From positions 1 through 45,781 of the forward strand of contig JAJZQW010000014.1 in assembly GCA_021802985.1 (NCBI GenBank): a stretch of DNA of 45,781 nucleotides, written 5' to 3'. Shown one piece after another: positions 34,039 to 45,150 of this stretch (position 1 is its first letter; each line of letters opens with the position of its first letter). The notes beneath the pieces were generated by a model. It made no database searches and had not been told where the DNA came from. It saw only the letters and a program-made list of their open reading frames with translations. The position numbers and the translations under genes are program-made. The stretch comes from Acidobacteriota bacterium. GTDB taxonomy: Bacteria; Acidobacteriota; Holophagae; Holophagales; Holophagaceae.

Positions 34039-36213
34039 CTACGCTCGGCCCGCAGGCCGGAGGAATACGGCCCCGAGGGGGGGCAGCGTCAGGGACAGGG
34101 ATTGGGGATGGCCGTGCATGGGCACGGGATCTGTCTGCAGCTCTCCGTCATTAAGGAAGCCCTGGCCGCCATAGTCGGGGGCATCCGTATTCAGGCGTTC
34201 CCGATAGCCCCCCGCCTGGGGCACCCCCACGCGGTACTCCCGGTGCGGCAGCGCCGTGAAGTTGAGGATCACCACGGTGAACTCCCCGGGCTCCGCCCCC
34301 AGACGCAGAAGCGAGAGCACGCTGTTGGCGCGGTCCTCGCACTCGATCCAGGCGAAGCCCTCTGGATCGCAATCCCGCAGGTGGAGCGATGGACACGCCC
34401 GGTAGAGGCCGTTCAGGCTGCGGAGGAGGTCGTGGATGCCCTTGTGGTCCGGCTGATCGAGCAGCTCCCAGTCGAGGGCCGTCGAATGGCTCCACTCCCG
34501 CACCTGGGCGAGCTCGGTCCCCATGAAGAGCAGCTTCTTGCCGGGATGGGCGAAGGTGTAGGCCAGCAGGAGGCGGAGATTGGCGAACCGCTCCCAGCCA
34601 CTGCCCGGCATCCGCCCGAGGAGGCTGCGCTTCTCATGGACCACCTCGTCGTGGGACAGCGGCAGCACGTAGTTCTCGGTGCCGTGATAGAGCATGCTGA
34701 AGGTCAGATCGTCCTGGTGGTAGCGCCGGTGCGGCATGGTGCGGGAGAAGTAGCGCAGCGTGTCGTGCATCCAGCCCATGTTCCACTTGAAGCCGAAGCC
34801 CAGGCCCCCGGCACTGGTGGGCCGGGAGACCATGGGCCAGGCCGTGGATTCTTCGGCCACGGTGAAGGCCCCAGGATGCTGGGCGTAGACGGTCTCGTTG
34901 AGGCGGCGGAGGAAGGTCACCGCCTCCAGGTTCTCGCGGCCCCCGTGGCGGTTGGGCACCCACTGGCCGTCCTCCCGGCTGTAGTCCAGGTAGAGCATGG
35001 AGGCCACCGCATCCACCCGCAGGCCGTCGATGTGGAACTGCTCCAGCCAATAGAGGGCGTTGGCGATGAGGTAGTTCTGAACCTCGGGGCGGCCATAGTT
35101 GTAGATCAGCGTGCCCCAATCCATGTGGCGCCCCTGGCGGGGATCCGCGTGCTCGTAGAGGTGCGTCCCATCGAAGCGGGCAAGGCCGTGCGCATCCTCC
35201 GGGAAGTGGGCGGGCACCCAGTCCAGGACCACACCGATGCCCGCCGCATGGAAGGCCTCCACGAAGGCCTTGAAATCCTCCGGCGACCCATAGCGGCCAG
35301 TGGGCGCGAAGAGTCCCAGGGGCTGGTAGCCCCAGGAACCGTAGAAGGGATGCTCGCTCACGGGCAGGAGCTGCACGTGGGTGAATCCCAGGTACTTCAC
35401 GTACGGCACGAGCTGCTCGGCAATCTCGCGGTAGTTCAGGAACCGACCATCCGGTCGCCGCCGCCAGGAGCCGAGGTGGACCTCGTAGGCACTGAAGGGC
35501 GCCCGGTGCATGGGGACCCGGCCCCGGGCCTCCATCCAGGCCGCATCGCCCCAGGGGTATTCGCGGAGCCCGTGCACCACGGAGGCGTTGCCGGGCGGCG
35601 CTTCGCAACGGAAGGCATAGGGATCGGCCTTCAGGGGCAACGGTTCGCCGCGCGGCCCGACGATCTCGAATTTGTACATCGCTCCGGCTTCCACGCCCGG
35701 CGCGAACAGCTCCCAGACGCCGGAGGAACTCGGACGCAACAGATGGCGGCGCCCATCCCAGCCGTTGAAGGACCCCACCACGCTCACCCGTCGCGCACTG
35801 GGGGCCCACACGGCGAAGGCGGTGCCCGCCACGCCTTCCAGCACCTGCGGATGGGCCCCCAGCCGCGCGTAGCTGCGGAGGTGGGTGCCCTCCCCCAGCA
35901 GGTGGTGGTCCAACTCCCCTAGGCAGGAGGGGAACCGGTAGGGGTCCTCGAGCTCCTGCACTTCACCCCAGCCATGCACCCGGAAGCGGTAGGGAAAGGG
36001 CTCGCGATGGCCAAGCAGCGACGCCTCGAATAGCCCGTCTGCATGGACGCGGGTCAGCTCGGCCAGGGTCTCACCGGAGGCCGCCACCAGCTCCACCCGC
36101 GCCGCGCCCGGCAGGAAAGCCCGCGCCAGGAGGGCGCCGCGCCCATCCGGCCGCAGGCCGAAGTACCCGCTGGGATCGCCGTAGGTCCCCCGCCAGAGGC
36201 CTGCCAAGTCCAT
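34039..36213 (-). CDS. glgB: 1,4-alpha-glucan branching enzyme
   Basis: 724 residues from ATG 36213. Its first base overlaps the last base of the debranching-enzyme stop (TGATG), with GGGAG 5 nt upstream; the longer start at 36255 lies in that gene. GH13 family, with two N-terminal CBM48-like domains (the second includes FNGWDGRRH), then the TIM barrel: [37 protein letters not shown], nucleophile Asp401 in [10 protein letters not shown], acid Glu454 in VAEEST, and LSHDEVVH. The positions fit E. coli GlgB closely. It creates alpha-1,6 branches in glycogen. Confidence 0.96.
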   Translation of the reverse strand: MDLAGLWRGTYGDPSGYFGLRPDGRGALLARAFLPGAARVELVAASGETLAELTRVHADGLFEASLLGHREPFPYRFRVHGWGEVQELEDPYRFPSCLGELDHHLLGEGTHLRSYARLGAHPQVLEGVAGTAFAVWAPSARRVSVVGSFNGWDGRRHLLRPSSSGVWELFAPGVEAGAMYKFEIVGPRGEPLPLKADPYAFRCEAPPGNASVVHGLREYPWGDAAWMEARGRVPMHRAPFSAYEVHLGSWRRRPDGRFLNYREIAEQLVPYVKYLGFTHVQLLPVSEHPFYGSWGYQPLGLFAPTGRYGSPEDFKAFVEAFHAAGIGVVLDWVPAHFPEDAHGLARFDGTHLYEHADPRQGRHMDWGTLIYNYGRPEVQNYLIANALYWLEQFHIDGLRVDAVASMLYLDYSREDGQWVPNRHGGRENLEAVTFLRRLNETVYAQHPGAFTVAEESTAWPMVSRPTSAGGLGFGFKWNMGWMHDTLRYFSRTMPHRRYHQDDLTFSMLYHGTENYVLPLSHDEVVHEKRSLLGRMPGSGWERFANLRLLLAYTFAHPGKKLLFMGTELAQVREWSHSTALDWELLDQPDHKGIHDLLRSLNGLYRACPSLHLRDCDPEGFAWIECEDRANSVLSLLRLGAEPGEFTVVILNFTALPHREYRVGVPQAGGYRERLNTDAPDYGGQGFLNDGELQTDPVPMHGHPQSLSLTLPPLGAVFLRPAGRA

Positions 36214-39200
36214 CACGCTCCCTTGCCCCACGGGTCCTCCGTCAGACGGATCCACACGCGGAGGGCCTCGGTGGCACTCCAGGCCTGGGCGTCACAGCCA
36301 CGCTGCGCGTGCGGCGCATCCCCGTCCAGCAGTTCCGGAAGCTGGCCCACGCAGCCTTCCGCCAGGGGACCCGCCAGGGAACCCAGCAGGGACCGGGCCG
36401 CCGCCACCGCCTCCGGCGCGTGGTCCCAGGCCGCGGCCAGGGCCTCGCAGAAGGTGGGCAGGAGCCAGACCCAGGCGGTGCCATTGTGGTAGGCGGGCTT
36501 GCGCCGCGTGTCCTCGTCCCCCTCGTAGCGGCCCCAGTAGGGCCGGTGGGGATCATTCAGAAGCCGCCCGCTGCCATCGCGGATCTCCAGCGGGCTCGCC
36601 ACCGGCAGCGGCGCCAGGCTCCGGAGCCCCCCGGGAACCAGGAGGTGGCGCTGCACCGCCGCCACCAGGCTGCGGGCCCGGGGCCCCTGCAGCAGCCCCA
36701 GGCTCACCAGGAAGAGCTGGTTGGGGCGGAGATGATCCTCGGGCACCGCCAGGGCGGCCGGGGTGCCTGCTGGCGCGGCGAGGCAGTCCGCGCACCAGCC
36801 CACGGACGGCAACCAGTAGCGATCCAGCGCGGCCTCGGCCCGCAGGGCCAGCGAGTCCCAGGCCTCCGCCTCAGCGGGTACCTCAAGGCACGCCAACTGG
36901 CGCAGCAACCGGATCCAGAGGGCCTGAAGCTCGATGGGATAGCCCTCCCGGGGCGTACCCGCCGGGTACCGCGTGTCCATCCAGGTGAAGTGGGCGGGGC
37001 TCCAGACCAGCGCCGAGGCAGGGTCCACGCGGATGCCATTCGGCGTGCACGCGAGATAACCCCGGCCGATGCTGCAGAGCACCTCCCGCAGGCTCCGGTC
37101 CCCGGCCTTCGCTTCGTAGACCGCCGGCCCCAGCGCCGCCGCGGCCTCCTCCAGTGCCAGTGCAAACCACAGCGGCGCGTCTGAGGTATCGCGATCCCCG
37201 TCGTCCTCGGCCGCGAGGCGGTTGGGCAGGGTGCCCTGGCGCTCCAGGGCCCCGAAGGTCCGCAGCAGGCCCAGCACCTGCTCACCCCGGCCCGCCGCCA
37301 GGAGGCCCCGGGCCGCGATGAGGGTGTCGCGCCCCCAGTCCAGGAACCAGGGGTAGCCCGCGATGACGGTAAGCCCCTCGCCGCGGCGAACCAGGAAGGC
37401 GGCACAGGCCGTCTCCAACTGGCGGCCGAAGGTGTCCTCCTCGGGACAGCGCATCGGCGGCGCCGCCAGCGCGGGAACGGCTCCTTCCGGGCCGGCCACT
37501 GGCTCCGCGGTCACGGTGAGGGTCAGGCTCGCCCCGGCCGCGAGGGGCAGCTCGAACCAGCCGGGGCTCCAGGCGTCCCCCTGCGCGGTCATGCCCCGGG
37601 ACGCCTCCACCGGATGCGCCACGCCGAGGCACCACTCGGGACCGGGGTGGTAGACCCCGCCCTCGCACCAGGCGCGCAGCCCCCGGTCCAGTGCCAGTTG
37701 GAAGCGGAACCCCGCGCGGTCCGGCAGCGCCGAGGTGGCGGCCGTGAACCATCCGTCCAGCGCCTCGCTCCGGACCGTTTCTTCGTGGAAGGGGCGGTCC
37801 TCCAGATCCAGGCGCACGGTGAGGCTCACCCGGGAGGCCCCCGGCAGCGCGCGCCGCCCCGTGGCCGGGCCACGGGAGAAGCGGAGCACCGTGGCATTGC
37901 GCCCGGGGAGCATCTCGGCGGAAAGCCCGATCACGACCGTGCGCCCATCGCCGGCATGGGCCCGGAAGATCCAATGGGCGGGCGGCCCGGGCTCGAAGCG
38001 CTCGAGGTTCCCCGCGCCGAGGGCCGTGAGGAACCCGTCCGCGATGACCCAGGCCCGGGCCCGCTTCACCAGGATCTGGCGGTCGCAGGGAAGGTCCGGG
38101 TGGAGGTTCGCGCCCAGCAGACAATCGTATTTGGAGGCGACCGTCCCCAAATCGGCAGAGAGCCGCGCCATGCCCCCGCGGCCATTGGTCAGGAGGGCGA
38201 GACCCTGTTCCCCGTGGCCTTTGAATCGGGGCGTTCCCCCACAGAACCGGAGCCCGCCCTGGAGGGGATGTCCCTCCTCGCCGAAACGATCCACCCGCAG
38301 CTCGGCCTCGGCCTCCCCGTCCTCTCCGCGCGGAGGGAGGGCGGCGATCTGGCGGCCTCCTGCCGGGATGGAGCGCAGGTTCAGATCCCGGCTCCCGGGC
38401 ACGCGGAGGGTGGCGGCGAAGGGCAGGCGATCCTCGATGAGCACCCAATGGCGCGGCGGCACGGGGACGATGCGCGACACATCCTCCGGCGCCCACCGCA
38501 CCACGGCCGGGTAGCGGTCCAAGGCCATGGCCGCGTCCAGCGCGCCCAGCAGATCCCCGAAGGCCTCCGCCGGAGCCAGCCGGGAAAGGCCGGCGAGGAA
38601 GCCCGCCGCATCCCGGTCCACCCGCTCCGCCAGATGCCGCCAGTTGCAGGGGCCCAGCACCTCAGCGGGGAGGCCCTGGGCCAGCCGCTGGAAGGCCCAG
38701 GCCGCCTGGGCCCGCCGCGCCCGGTAGGCCTCGCCGGCGAGCCCTGCCGGAACCCTCTGCGAAGCCAGGCAGTGGCTGGCGCCAGGACGCAGGGAGAACC
38801 GCACCCGGTCGCCCTGATCGTCGAGCACCAGCGTTGCCCCCAGCAGGTCCAGGGTCGGCGCACCCAGGGCCGTCCAGGCCTCCTTCGGCAGGGCCAGCTC
38901 CCGCGGCCCCTGCGGATCCAGGTTCACCAGCACCAGGCAGTGATCGTGGCCCTCGCCGGAGTGACGAGCCAGGGCCAGCACGAAGGCATCGTCTGGGCTC
39001 AGCCGTTCCACACGCGCGCCATCGAAGAAGCAGGGATGCTCCGCCAGCAGGCGATTCAGGGCCGCCAACTCGGGCACCAGGTTGGGTTCGGCGCCCCAGG
39101 CCAGGCCGCGGGCCTCATGGACGTCGAGCTTCTCCGGGGCCAGCCACTCCACCCCGGCGCTGAAGCCGTAGGCTCCGCACTGGCTCGCCAGGCCGCTCAG

Positions 39201-40511
39201 GCGGTTGCGCAGGAGGGACCACACGGGCCCGTGCAGGGCCAGGCGCTCGTTGTCGTGGGTCTCGCTGTAGTGGACCAGGGGACCGAGGCGCGGCGCCTGG
39301 CGGAGGCAGTGGTCCAGGTAGCCCGACACGGCCCGCGGATCGTGGTTCTGGAACAGCTCCGAGTAGGCCCACTGCATCCCGCCCTCGCCCAGCAGGCGCT
39401 CGGTGGCCGCCCACGCACCGCCCAGGCCCTCCAGGAGGAACACGCAATCCGGGAACTCCTGGCGCACCCGCGCCCCGAGGTACCGCCAGACCTCCAGGGG
39501 CACCATGTAGCCCGCGTCGCAGCGGAAGCCATCCACCCCGCGCCGGCACCAGGTGAGCAGGGATTCCGCAACGGTCTCCCAGAAGGCCGGCGGCCCGCCG
39601 TTCAGCTCCGCCAGATCCCCCCAGGTCACGCCCCAGGCGCCGGGAACGAGGAAGCTTCCCTCCGCATCGCGGCGGAACCACTCCGGATGGGTCTCCATCA
39701 GCCGGGAGCCCCAGCCCGTGTGGTTCACCACGATGTCCAGGAAGAGGCTCCCGCCCCGCAGGTGGACGCCGTCGGCCAACTCCTCGAACTGCTCCACGGC
39801 CGTGGTGCGCCGGTCGAATGCCACCAGGGCCGGATCGATGGCGGTGAGGTCCAGCTGGGCGTAGGGGCTGCCGAAGCGCCCCATGCGGGCGAAGGTGGTG
39901 GGCACGGGGCCCACGGGCAGCAGGTGGAGGATGCGGCAGCCCAGGGTGTCAAAGATGTGGGGCAGGCAGGCCGTCAGGTCGCGCAGGGTGCCGGAGAGCG
40001 GGATCACCGTCAGTCCCTGCCGGTCCTGCTCCGCCCAGGCGGCCTCCAGGATCGGATCCCGGCGCTCCCGCAAGGGGCGGGCCGCACCGAACATGCGGGG
40101 GAAGGCGCAGTAGATCAGGTTGGCGGTGCGAAGCCGGTCCGGCAGGACGCTCACCTCCAGATCGTCGCCCTCGGGCCAGTGCTGGAGGCCGAAGGGATCC
40201 ACGGCGTAGGCCTTCGCCCGGAAGGGGCCCGGTTCCGTGAGGGCCAGGTCCAGCGACCAGCCGCCCTCCTCCGTTCGCAGAGGGATGTCCCGCCAGGAGG
40301 CCCCGGCGAAAGTGTGGGCGGATTCCGGCAGAGTGCCCGCCAGGGCCACCACCTCGTCCCGGGCCCGGGCCCCCCGGGTGAGGTTGGTGCGCAGGAAGGC
40401 CGCCCAGCCGGACTGTCCCGGGGATGGATGGGCCAGGCCCACGCGCAACCGGTCCCCCACGTAGCGAACGGCGTGGTCTCCCGGGACCGGTGTCATGGCG
40501 GGTCGGAGCAT
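36213..40511 (-). CDS. Bifunctional glycogen debranching enzyme, GH13-GH133 fusion
   Basis: 1432 residues. The N-terminal half contains a GH13 TIM barrel (about 130-600): DIVVNH, nucleophile Asp332 in GFRCDAGYM, acid Glu361 in FLLEGLGG and Asp420 in [10 protein letters not shown] beta-rich middle section (about 700-1030) follows, then a GH133 amylo-alpha-1,6-glucosidase domain (about 1030-1425): [46 protein letters not shown] and [10 protein letters not shown]. This is the order of eukaryotic debranching enzyme: a transferase-like barrel, then glucosidase. The two activities together would trim limit branches. The start has AGGGGAG just 2 nt ahead of ATG 40511; 40496 is the alternative. First gene of the operon with glgB and glgP, coupled to glgB by a one-base overlap. 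Confidence 0.9.
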   Translation of the reverse strand: MLRPAMTPVPGDHAVRYVGDRLRVGLAHPSPGQSGWAAFLRTNLTRGARARDEVVALAGTLPESAHTFAGASWRDIPLRTEEGGWSLDLALTEPGPFRAKAYAVDPFGLQHWPEGDDLEVSVLPDRLRTANLIYCAFPRMFGAARPLRERRDPILEAAWAEQDRQGLTVIPLSGTLRDLTACLPHIFDTLGCRILHLLPVGPVPTTFARMGRFGSPYAQLDLTAIDPALVAFDRRTTAVEQFEELADGVHLRGGSLFLDIVVNHTGWGSRLMETHPEWFRRDAEGSFLVPGAWGVTWGDLAELNGGPPAFWETVAESLLTWCRRGVDGFRCDAGYMVPLEVWRYLGARVRQEFPDCVFLLEGLGGAWAATERLLGEGGMQWAYSELFQNHDPRAVSGYLDHCLRQAPRLGPLVHYSETHDNERLALHGPVWSLLRNRLSGLASQCGAYGFSAGVEWLAPEKLDVHEARGLAWGAEPNLVPELAALNRLLAEHPCFFDGARVERLSPDDAFVLALARHSGEGHDHCLVLVNLDPQGPRELALPKEAWTALGAPTLDLLGATLVLDDQGDRVRFSLRPGASHCLASQRVPAGLAGEAYRARRAQAAWAFQRLAQGLPAEVLGPCNWRHLAERVDRDAAGFLAGLSRLAPAEAFGDLLGALDAAMALDRYPAVVRWAPEDVSRIVPVPPRHWVLIEDRLPFAATLRVPGSRDLNLRSIPAGGRQIAALPPRGEDGEAEAELRVDRFGEEGHPLQGGLRFCGGTPRFKGHGEQGLALLTNGRGGMARLSADLGTVASKYDCLLGANLHPDLPCDRQILVKRARAWVIADGFLTALGAGNLERFEPGPPAHWIFRAHAGDGRTVVIGLSAEMLPGRNATVLRFSRGPATGRRALPGASRVSLTVRLDLEDRPFHEETVRSEALDGWFTAATSALPDRAGFRFQLALDRGLRAWCEGGVYHPGPEWCLGVAHPVEASRGMTAQGDAWSPGWFELPLAAGASLTLTVTAEPVAGPEGAVPALAAPPMRCPEEDTFGRQLETACAAFLVRRGEGLTVIAGYPWFLDWGRDTLIAARGLLAAGRGEQVLGLLRTFGALERQGTLPNRLAAEDDGDRDTSDAPLWFALALEEAAAALGPAVYEAKAGDRSLREVLCSIGRGYLACTPNGIRVDPASALVWSPAHFTWMDTRYPAGTPREGYPIELQALWIRLLRQLACLEVPAEAEAWDSLALRAEAALDRYWLPSVGWCADCLAAPAGTPAALAVPEDHLRPNQLFLVSLGLLQGPRARSLVAAVQRHLLVPGGLRSLAPLPVASPLEIRDGSGRLLNDPHRPYWGRYEGDEDTRRKPAYHNGTAWVWLLPTFCEALAAAWDHAPEAVAAARSLLGSLAGPLAEGCVGQLPELLDGDAPHAQRGCDAQAWSATEALRVWIRLTEDPWGKGA

Positions 40512-40620
40512 GGCTCCCCTGGGGGGACAGCCCCATGGTAATCCCCGGCAGGCGATGGGGCGGGGCCGCGGACGATTGCGGGTTCCCGCTTCTGGCTACG
40601 GTGGGCAGAATGGTCGCACC

Positions 40621-41574
40621 ATGTCCAACCCATCGACCGCCGCCCTCGAGTCGCTGCTCACCGAATGCCACAAGGTGATCGTCGGCCAGCCCCAACTGCT
40701 CAACCGCCTGCTCGTCGCCCTGCTCTGCCGCGGCCACGTGCTGCTGGAGGGCCTGCCGGGCCTCGCCAAGACCCGCACCATCAAGACGCTGGCGGCGGCG
40801 AGCCACACCAGCTTCCGGCGCATCCAGTTCACGCCGGACCTGCTGCCCAGCGATGTGGTGGGCACCCTGATCTTCGATCCCAAGGCCCTCACCTTTGCGC
40901 CGAAGAAAGGGCCGGTCTTTGCGAACCTCCTGCTGGCCGACGAGATCAACCGCGCCCCGTCCAAGGTGCAGGCCGCCCTGCTGGAGGCCATGGAGGAACG
41001 GCAGGTGACCCTGGGCGAGGAGAGCTTTCCGCTGCCGAATCCCTTCCTCGTGCTGGCCACCCAGAACCCGCTGGAGCAGGAGGGCACCTTTCCCCTGCCC
41101 GAGGCGCAGATGGACCGGTTCCTCTTCAAGCTGCGGGTGGACTACCCCAAGCAGGACGAGGAGATCGAGGTGCTGCGGCGGGCCCACCTGACCGGCGATG
41201 CGGTGCGTCCCGTGGTGGACGCGGCCATCCTGCTGGCCGCGGGCGCCCAGGCCGAGCAGGTGCGCCTGGACGATGCGATCCGCACCTACATCGTGCGCCT
41301 GGTGCAGGCCACCCGCCCCGGCCACGGCAAGCCCTGGAAGGGCAAGGAGCAGCTCCGCTGCGGGGCCAGTCCCCGGGCCTCGCTGGCGCTCCAGGCCTCC
41401 TCGCGGGCCCTGGCCTTCCTCTCGGGCCGCGACCACGTGCTGCCCCAGGACGTGGTGGAGCTGGCGCCGGATGTGCTGCGCCACCGCCTCCTGCTCACCT
41501 TCGAAAGCGAGGCCGATGGCGCAACCACCGACCAGGCCATCACCCAGCTGCTGCAGGCCGTGCCCCGGCCCTGA
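40621..41574 (+). CDS. MoxR-family AAA ATPase
   Basis: 317 residues from ATG 40621, with no strong Shine-Dalgarno. AAA+ motifs: Walker A GLPGLAKT, the RIQFTPDLLPSDVVGT block, Walker B LLLADEINRAPSKVQAALLEAMEE, ATQNPLEQEGTFPLPEAQMDRF as sensor and arginine-finger region. MoxR proteins act as chaperones for protein complexes, usually next to DUF58 and von Willebrand-A genes. Here the next gene encodes a 120-residue unknown protein, so the usual partner set is absent from this window. It is divergent from the debranching-enzyme gene, 109 nt away. Confidence 0.93.
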   Translation: MSNPSTAALESLLTECHKVIVGQPQLLNRLLVALLCRGHVLLEGLPGLAKTRTIKTLAAASHTSFRRIQFTPDLLPSDVVGTLIFDPKALTFAPKKGPVFANLLLADEINRAPSKVQAALLEAMEERQVTLGEESFPLPNPFLVLATQNPLEQEGTFPLPEAQMDRFLFKLRVDYPKQDEEIEVLRRAHLTGDAVRPVVDAAILLAAGAQAEQVRLDDAIRTYIVRLVQATRPGHGKPWKGKEQLRCGASPRASLALQASSRALAFLSGRDHVLPQDVVELAPDVLRHRLLLTFESEADGATTDQAITQLLQAVPRP

Positions 41575-41614
41575 GTCCCCGCAGCCAATTCCCTCAACCC
41601 CCTCCGGAGACGCC

Positions 41615-41977
41615 ATGGCGACCCCCACAACCCCGAAGCGCCCCAAGATCACGGGCATCACCTTGAATGTCCTCATGCCCGACGGCACCACCCGGACCCA
41701 CACCCTGGATCCCGTCGAGTGCGACGCCCTCGCCTGGAGCGACCGCGGGGTGAAGGTTCTCGGCAAGTTCTACGACAAGGGCGGCCCCGCCGAAGGCAAG
41801 CGGATGTCGCGGGAAGACTTCCTCCGCCGCTTCCCCCAGGCCGCCAAGCTCCTCGGGAAGAGCCAGGACATCCTCATGACGCCCGAGCTCGTCGAGCGGA
41901 TCTGGAACCTCGCCAAGGAAGACGGGACGACGCCCGCCTTCCTCTGCAAGCACACCATCAACGTCATCAACGGCTAG
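41615..41977 (+). CDS. Small conserved-looking protein of unknown function
   Basis: 120 residues from ATG 41615, with GGAG 6 nt upstream. A basic Thr/Pro-rich start leads into a likely beta domain (ITLNVLMPDGTTRTHTLDP) and a Lys-rich C-terminus with an amphipathic helix near 90-105. No signal peptide or membrane helix. I do not recognise the family. It follows the MoxR gene by 40 nt and is probably cotranscribed with it. Its TAG stop shares CTAG with the kinase stop on the opposite strand, so the two genes overlap tail to tail. Confidence 0.75.
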   Translation: MATPTTPKRPKITGITLNVLMPDGTTRTHTLDPVECDALAWSDRGVKVLGKFYDKGGPAEGKRMSREDFLRRFPQAAKLLGKSQDILMTPELVERIWNLAKEDGTTPAFLCKHTINVING

Positions 41978-44900
41978 AAGTCCCGCCAGGCCGGATCGAG
42001 GGCCTTCGCTCGGGCGAGGGCCTTTCTGGCCGCCTCCCTGTTTCCGCAGGCGTCCTCGAAGGCCGCCAAGTCGGCCCAGACCGCCGGATCCGAGGACCCG
42101 CGCCGCGCAAGGAGGGCCGCGAGGTTGCGCCCTACCCCGCGACCGGCCTCGGCCTGGGCGGGCGGACCGGCCGGGATCCGGAGGGCCAGCACCTTCAAGC
42201 GGATGCCCGCCACCATGTCCGCATCCTCCTCGGGATGGGCGAGCAGGGACCCAAGCCGGTCGATCTCGTCCAGGACGGGCCGGGCATCGCGCGCTCGGGC
42301 TCGCCGCCAGGCGGCCTCCGCCGTCAGAGCCTGCACGAAGATGGGGGCCAAGGACTGGAGCGGGACCGCCGCCGCGCGAGCCGCCTGGAAGGCCTGGCGC
42401 GCTTCCTCCACAACCTGACTCGGGTCCTCCCTGTCCCGGGCTTGGACCATGGCGAGGTCCGCCAGGCCGATGAGGACGCCCCGGTGGAAGCCCACGTGGT
42501 GGGGTTGCGCCTTCAGGCCGGCTCCGTACGCCAGGACCGCCTCCTTCGCCTCCGGCCGGGGGTCTCCGCCGGTGTACAGGGCCGCCGTGGCCATGGCCTG
42601 GGCCACGCCGCCCAGGTTCCCCTGGTAGTAGGGCTCGGAGGGGTGGGCCTGGGCCAGACGCCGCGATTCCTCCAGGAAGGGCAGGGCCTCCTGGCGGGTG
42701 TACGTTCCCCGTTGACCCGCCACCCGGATCCAGGTGAGCAGGGCCGCGCTCCGGATGTTCATGAGGATGATCTGGGAGGCATCCAGCCGGATCCCCTGGT
42801 CCGCCACCTGGGCAGCCTCCTTCAGTTTCCGGGTGGGATCCTGGCCCTGGTTGATCAGACAAACTCCTTGGGTCCGTAGCACAGAGGCGCGGGCGGTGAG
42901 GGCATCCAGATCCTTGGGATCCCTGCGGAGCGCTTCGGCTGCATCCTGGTCTGCCTGAGCCAACCAGGGATCGGGATCCCGGTCCCGCTGGGACAGGAAC
43001 CGCGCCTCTTCCCCGAGGGCCCGGGCGCGCCAAGCCAAGGGCTGGGCGGCACCGGGCTCCAGCCGCGCCCAGCGCCCGGCCACGTCCAACTCGGCCTGAA
43101 CGAGGGGACGGGGATCGGCCTCGGTCTGCCAGTTCAGGGCCACCGCCTCCTGCCGCTGCCGCATCTCCAGGCGCAGCAGATCCACATCGCAGGGGGCGCG
43201 TTCCTCCGCTTGGGCCAACAGGACGCCAGCCTTGGCGAGCAGGGCCTCGGCCAGCCCGGGATCCTGGAGGCCATGGGCCTCGGCGATTTCGGCTTCCGCC
43301 TCCAGCCGCAGGGCTTCGTAGAACCAGGGCGCCTGGGACTGGGCCTTGCGAGCCAGAGCCGCTGCCCGGTGGGGATCCCCCTGCATCAGGGCCAGCAGGC
43401 CATCGCGGTAGGCCGGGGGCTCCAGGCTGGCGGAGGCGCCCTGGCGAAGCCACGCCGCGGCGGGCTCGCGCAGGGTGTGGTCGAGTTCCGCGATGCGGCG
43501 CCGCCGCAGGTCCGGATCGGGGAGGGCCGCGGCCTGGCCGATCTCCACCTGGTAGAGGGCCGCCAGGGCGCGGCCCAGGGCGTGGGCGGCCTCGGGGGTC
43601 TGGAAGCCCAGGGCCCAGGCTCGCTCCAGCTCGACCCGGGCCTTGGCGGGCTCATCCAGGGCGAGGTGCGCCCGGCCCAGGGCGTAGGCGCCGGGGGCCA
43701 AGGCCAGCGAACCCGCGGCCGCCACCTGGGCCTGCAGCTCCTTCACCCGGGCCTGGAGACCGGCCTGCTCGGAACGGAGATCCCGCGCCGGCTGGATCCG
43801 GAGGTACCGGGCCAGGGCCTCGATGCGCTCCGCCGCCTGGGCGAAGCGCTGGGCATAGGCCGTCCGTTCCTGGGCCCGGATCCGCTCGCGGACGGCGAAG
43901 CCGCCGAAGACCAGCCCCGCCAGGAGCACCAGGGCCGCAGCGGTCACCGTGGCCTTCCGCTTGCGGGCCCAGTGCAGGGCGCGCTCCGCCAGCGTGGCAG
44001 GCCGGGCCTGGATGGGTTCGTGGTCGAGCACCCGCTGCAGGTCCTCGCCGAGCGCCCGGGCCGTGGCGTACCGCCGGCGGGGATCCTTGTCGAGGCAGGT
44101 CAGGACCACGGTCTCGAGATCGGCGGGCAGGGCGGGCAGCCGCCGCCGGAGCGGGGGGGGGTCGTCCTTCACGATGCGGGTCATGCAGTCGAGGCCCTCA
44201 CCCTCGAAGGGCGGATGGCCAGCCAGCAGCGTGTAGAGGGTCGCTCCCAGCGAATACACATCTGACCGCCGATCCAGCTGGGCCGATTCGCCCCGGACCT
44301 GCTCTGGCGACATGTAGCTCACGGTGCCCATCACATGGCCGGTCTGGGTGGTCCCGCCGCCCTCGATGCCCCGGGCCAGCCCGAAATCCAGCACGCAGGC
44401 CCGGAGGCCGCCCCCCTCGGGCCGCTCCACCATCAGGTTGCTCGGCTTCAGATCGCGGTGGACCAGCCCCACGCGGTGGGCGGCATGGACCCCTTCGCAA
44501 ACTTGCACCATCAGGGTCAGCAGGGCCTCCAGCGGAAGGCTCGGGCCGGCCTCCCGGAGGGTCTCTCCCTGGACGAACTGCATGGCGATGTATGGCTGCC
44601 CGCGCCATTCACCCACCTCGTAGACCCGACAGACATTCGGATGGTCGACCCGCGCCTGGAGCTGGGCCTCCTGGAGGAACCGCTCGAGCAGCTCCGGATC
44701 GTCGCGGCGCAGGAGCTTCAGGGCCACCGGCCGCCGCAGGCGGGGATCCAGGGCCCGGAAGATGCGCCCCATGCCCCCCTCGCCCACCAGTTCCAGGGAC
44801 TCGAACCGCGCCCAGTGGGCCAGGCTCCGGGCCCGGAAGATCCCCTCGGCATGGGAGGCCCGGATTCCCGCCAGGGAATCCGACTGGGGGCCGGAGTCCA

Positions 44901-45150
44901 GGGGATGGAGGGCGGTCGGCTGCTCGGATCCAGCGGGGAACTCGGGGACGGGACCCGTCATGTCCACCGACCAGTGGCTGGCCGCAGAGGCCTCCAGTTC
45001 CGCCAGGTCCTGCTCGAGGAACGCGCGGTCGGCGGCCTTCAACCGGCCCGAGGCCACGAGTCCCTCCAGGCCCCGGCTCTGGGCCTCCCCAGGCTCCAGG
45101 AGGCCACGGGCCACGGCCAGGGCCAGCAGCCGTTCCTCAGGGCTGGCCAC
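41974..45150 (-). CDS. Membrane-anchored Ser/Thr protein kinase with TPR-like C-terminus
   Basis: 1058 residues from a GTG at 45150 with GGAG 7 nt upstream; a TTG at 45243 would add 31 residues. The kinase domain is PknB-like (about 115-390): glycine loop VGEGGMGRIF, VALKLL, HRDLKPSN with catalytic Asp233, DFGLA (255-257), SYMSPEQ. A single membrane helix lies near 400-419. The rest (about 430-1058) is alpha-helical, with TPR-like repeats and a coiled-coil stretch just after the helix. It probably senses or binds proteins outside or scaffolds inside; orientation is not shown. All core catalytic residues are present, so it is likely active. Acidobacteria and Myxococcota have many such kinases. 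Convergent with the small gene at 41615. Confidence 0.9.
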   Translation of the reverse strand: MASPEERLLALAVARGLLEPGEAQSRGLEGLVASGRLKAADRAFLEQDLAELEASAASHWSVDMTGPVPEFPAGSEQPTALHPLDSGPQSDSLAGIRASHAEGIFRARSLAHWARFESLELVGEGGMGRIFRALDPRLRRPVALKLLRRDDPELLERFLQEAQLQARVDHPNVCRVYEVGEWRGQPYIAMQFVQGETLREAGPSLPLEALLTLMVQVCEGVHAAHRVGLVHRDLKPSNLMVERPEGGGLRACVLDFGLARGIEGGGTTQTGHVMGTVSYMSPEQVRGESAQLDRRSDVYSLGATLYTLLAGHPPFEGEGLDCMTRIVKDDPPPLRRRLPALPADLETVVLTCLDKDPRRRYATARALGEDLQRVLDHEPIQARPATLAERALHWARKRKATVTAAALVLLAGLVFGGFAVRERIRAQERTAYAQRFAQAAERIEALARYLRIQPARDLRSEQAGLQARVKELQAQVAAAGSLALAPGAYALGRAHLALDEPAKARVELERAWALGFQTPEAAHALGRALAALYQVEIGQAAALPDPDLRRRRIAELDHTLREPAAAWLRQGASASLEPPAYRDGLLALMQGDPHRAAALARKAQSQAPWFYEALRLEAEAEIAEAHGLQDPGLAEALLAKAGVLLAQAEERAPCDVDLLRLEMRQRQEAVALNWQTEADPRPLVQAELDVAGRWARLEPGAAQPLAWRARALGEEARFLSQRDRDPDPWLAQADQDAAEALRRDPKDLDALTARASVLRTQGVCLINQGQDPTRKLKEAAQVADQGIRLDASQIILMNIRSAALLTWIRVAGQRGTYTRQEALPFLEESRRLAQAHPSEPYYQGNLGGVAQAMATAALYTGGDPRPEAKEAVLAYGAGLKAQPHHVGFHRGVLIGLADLAMVQARDREDPSQVVEEARQAFQAARAAAVPLQSLAPIFVQALTAEAAWRRARARDARPVLDEIDRLGSLLAHPEEDADMVAGIRLKVLALRIPAGPPAQAEAGRGVGRNLAALLARRGSSDPAVWADLAAFEDACGNREAARKALARAKALDPAWRDF

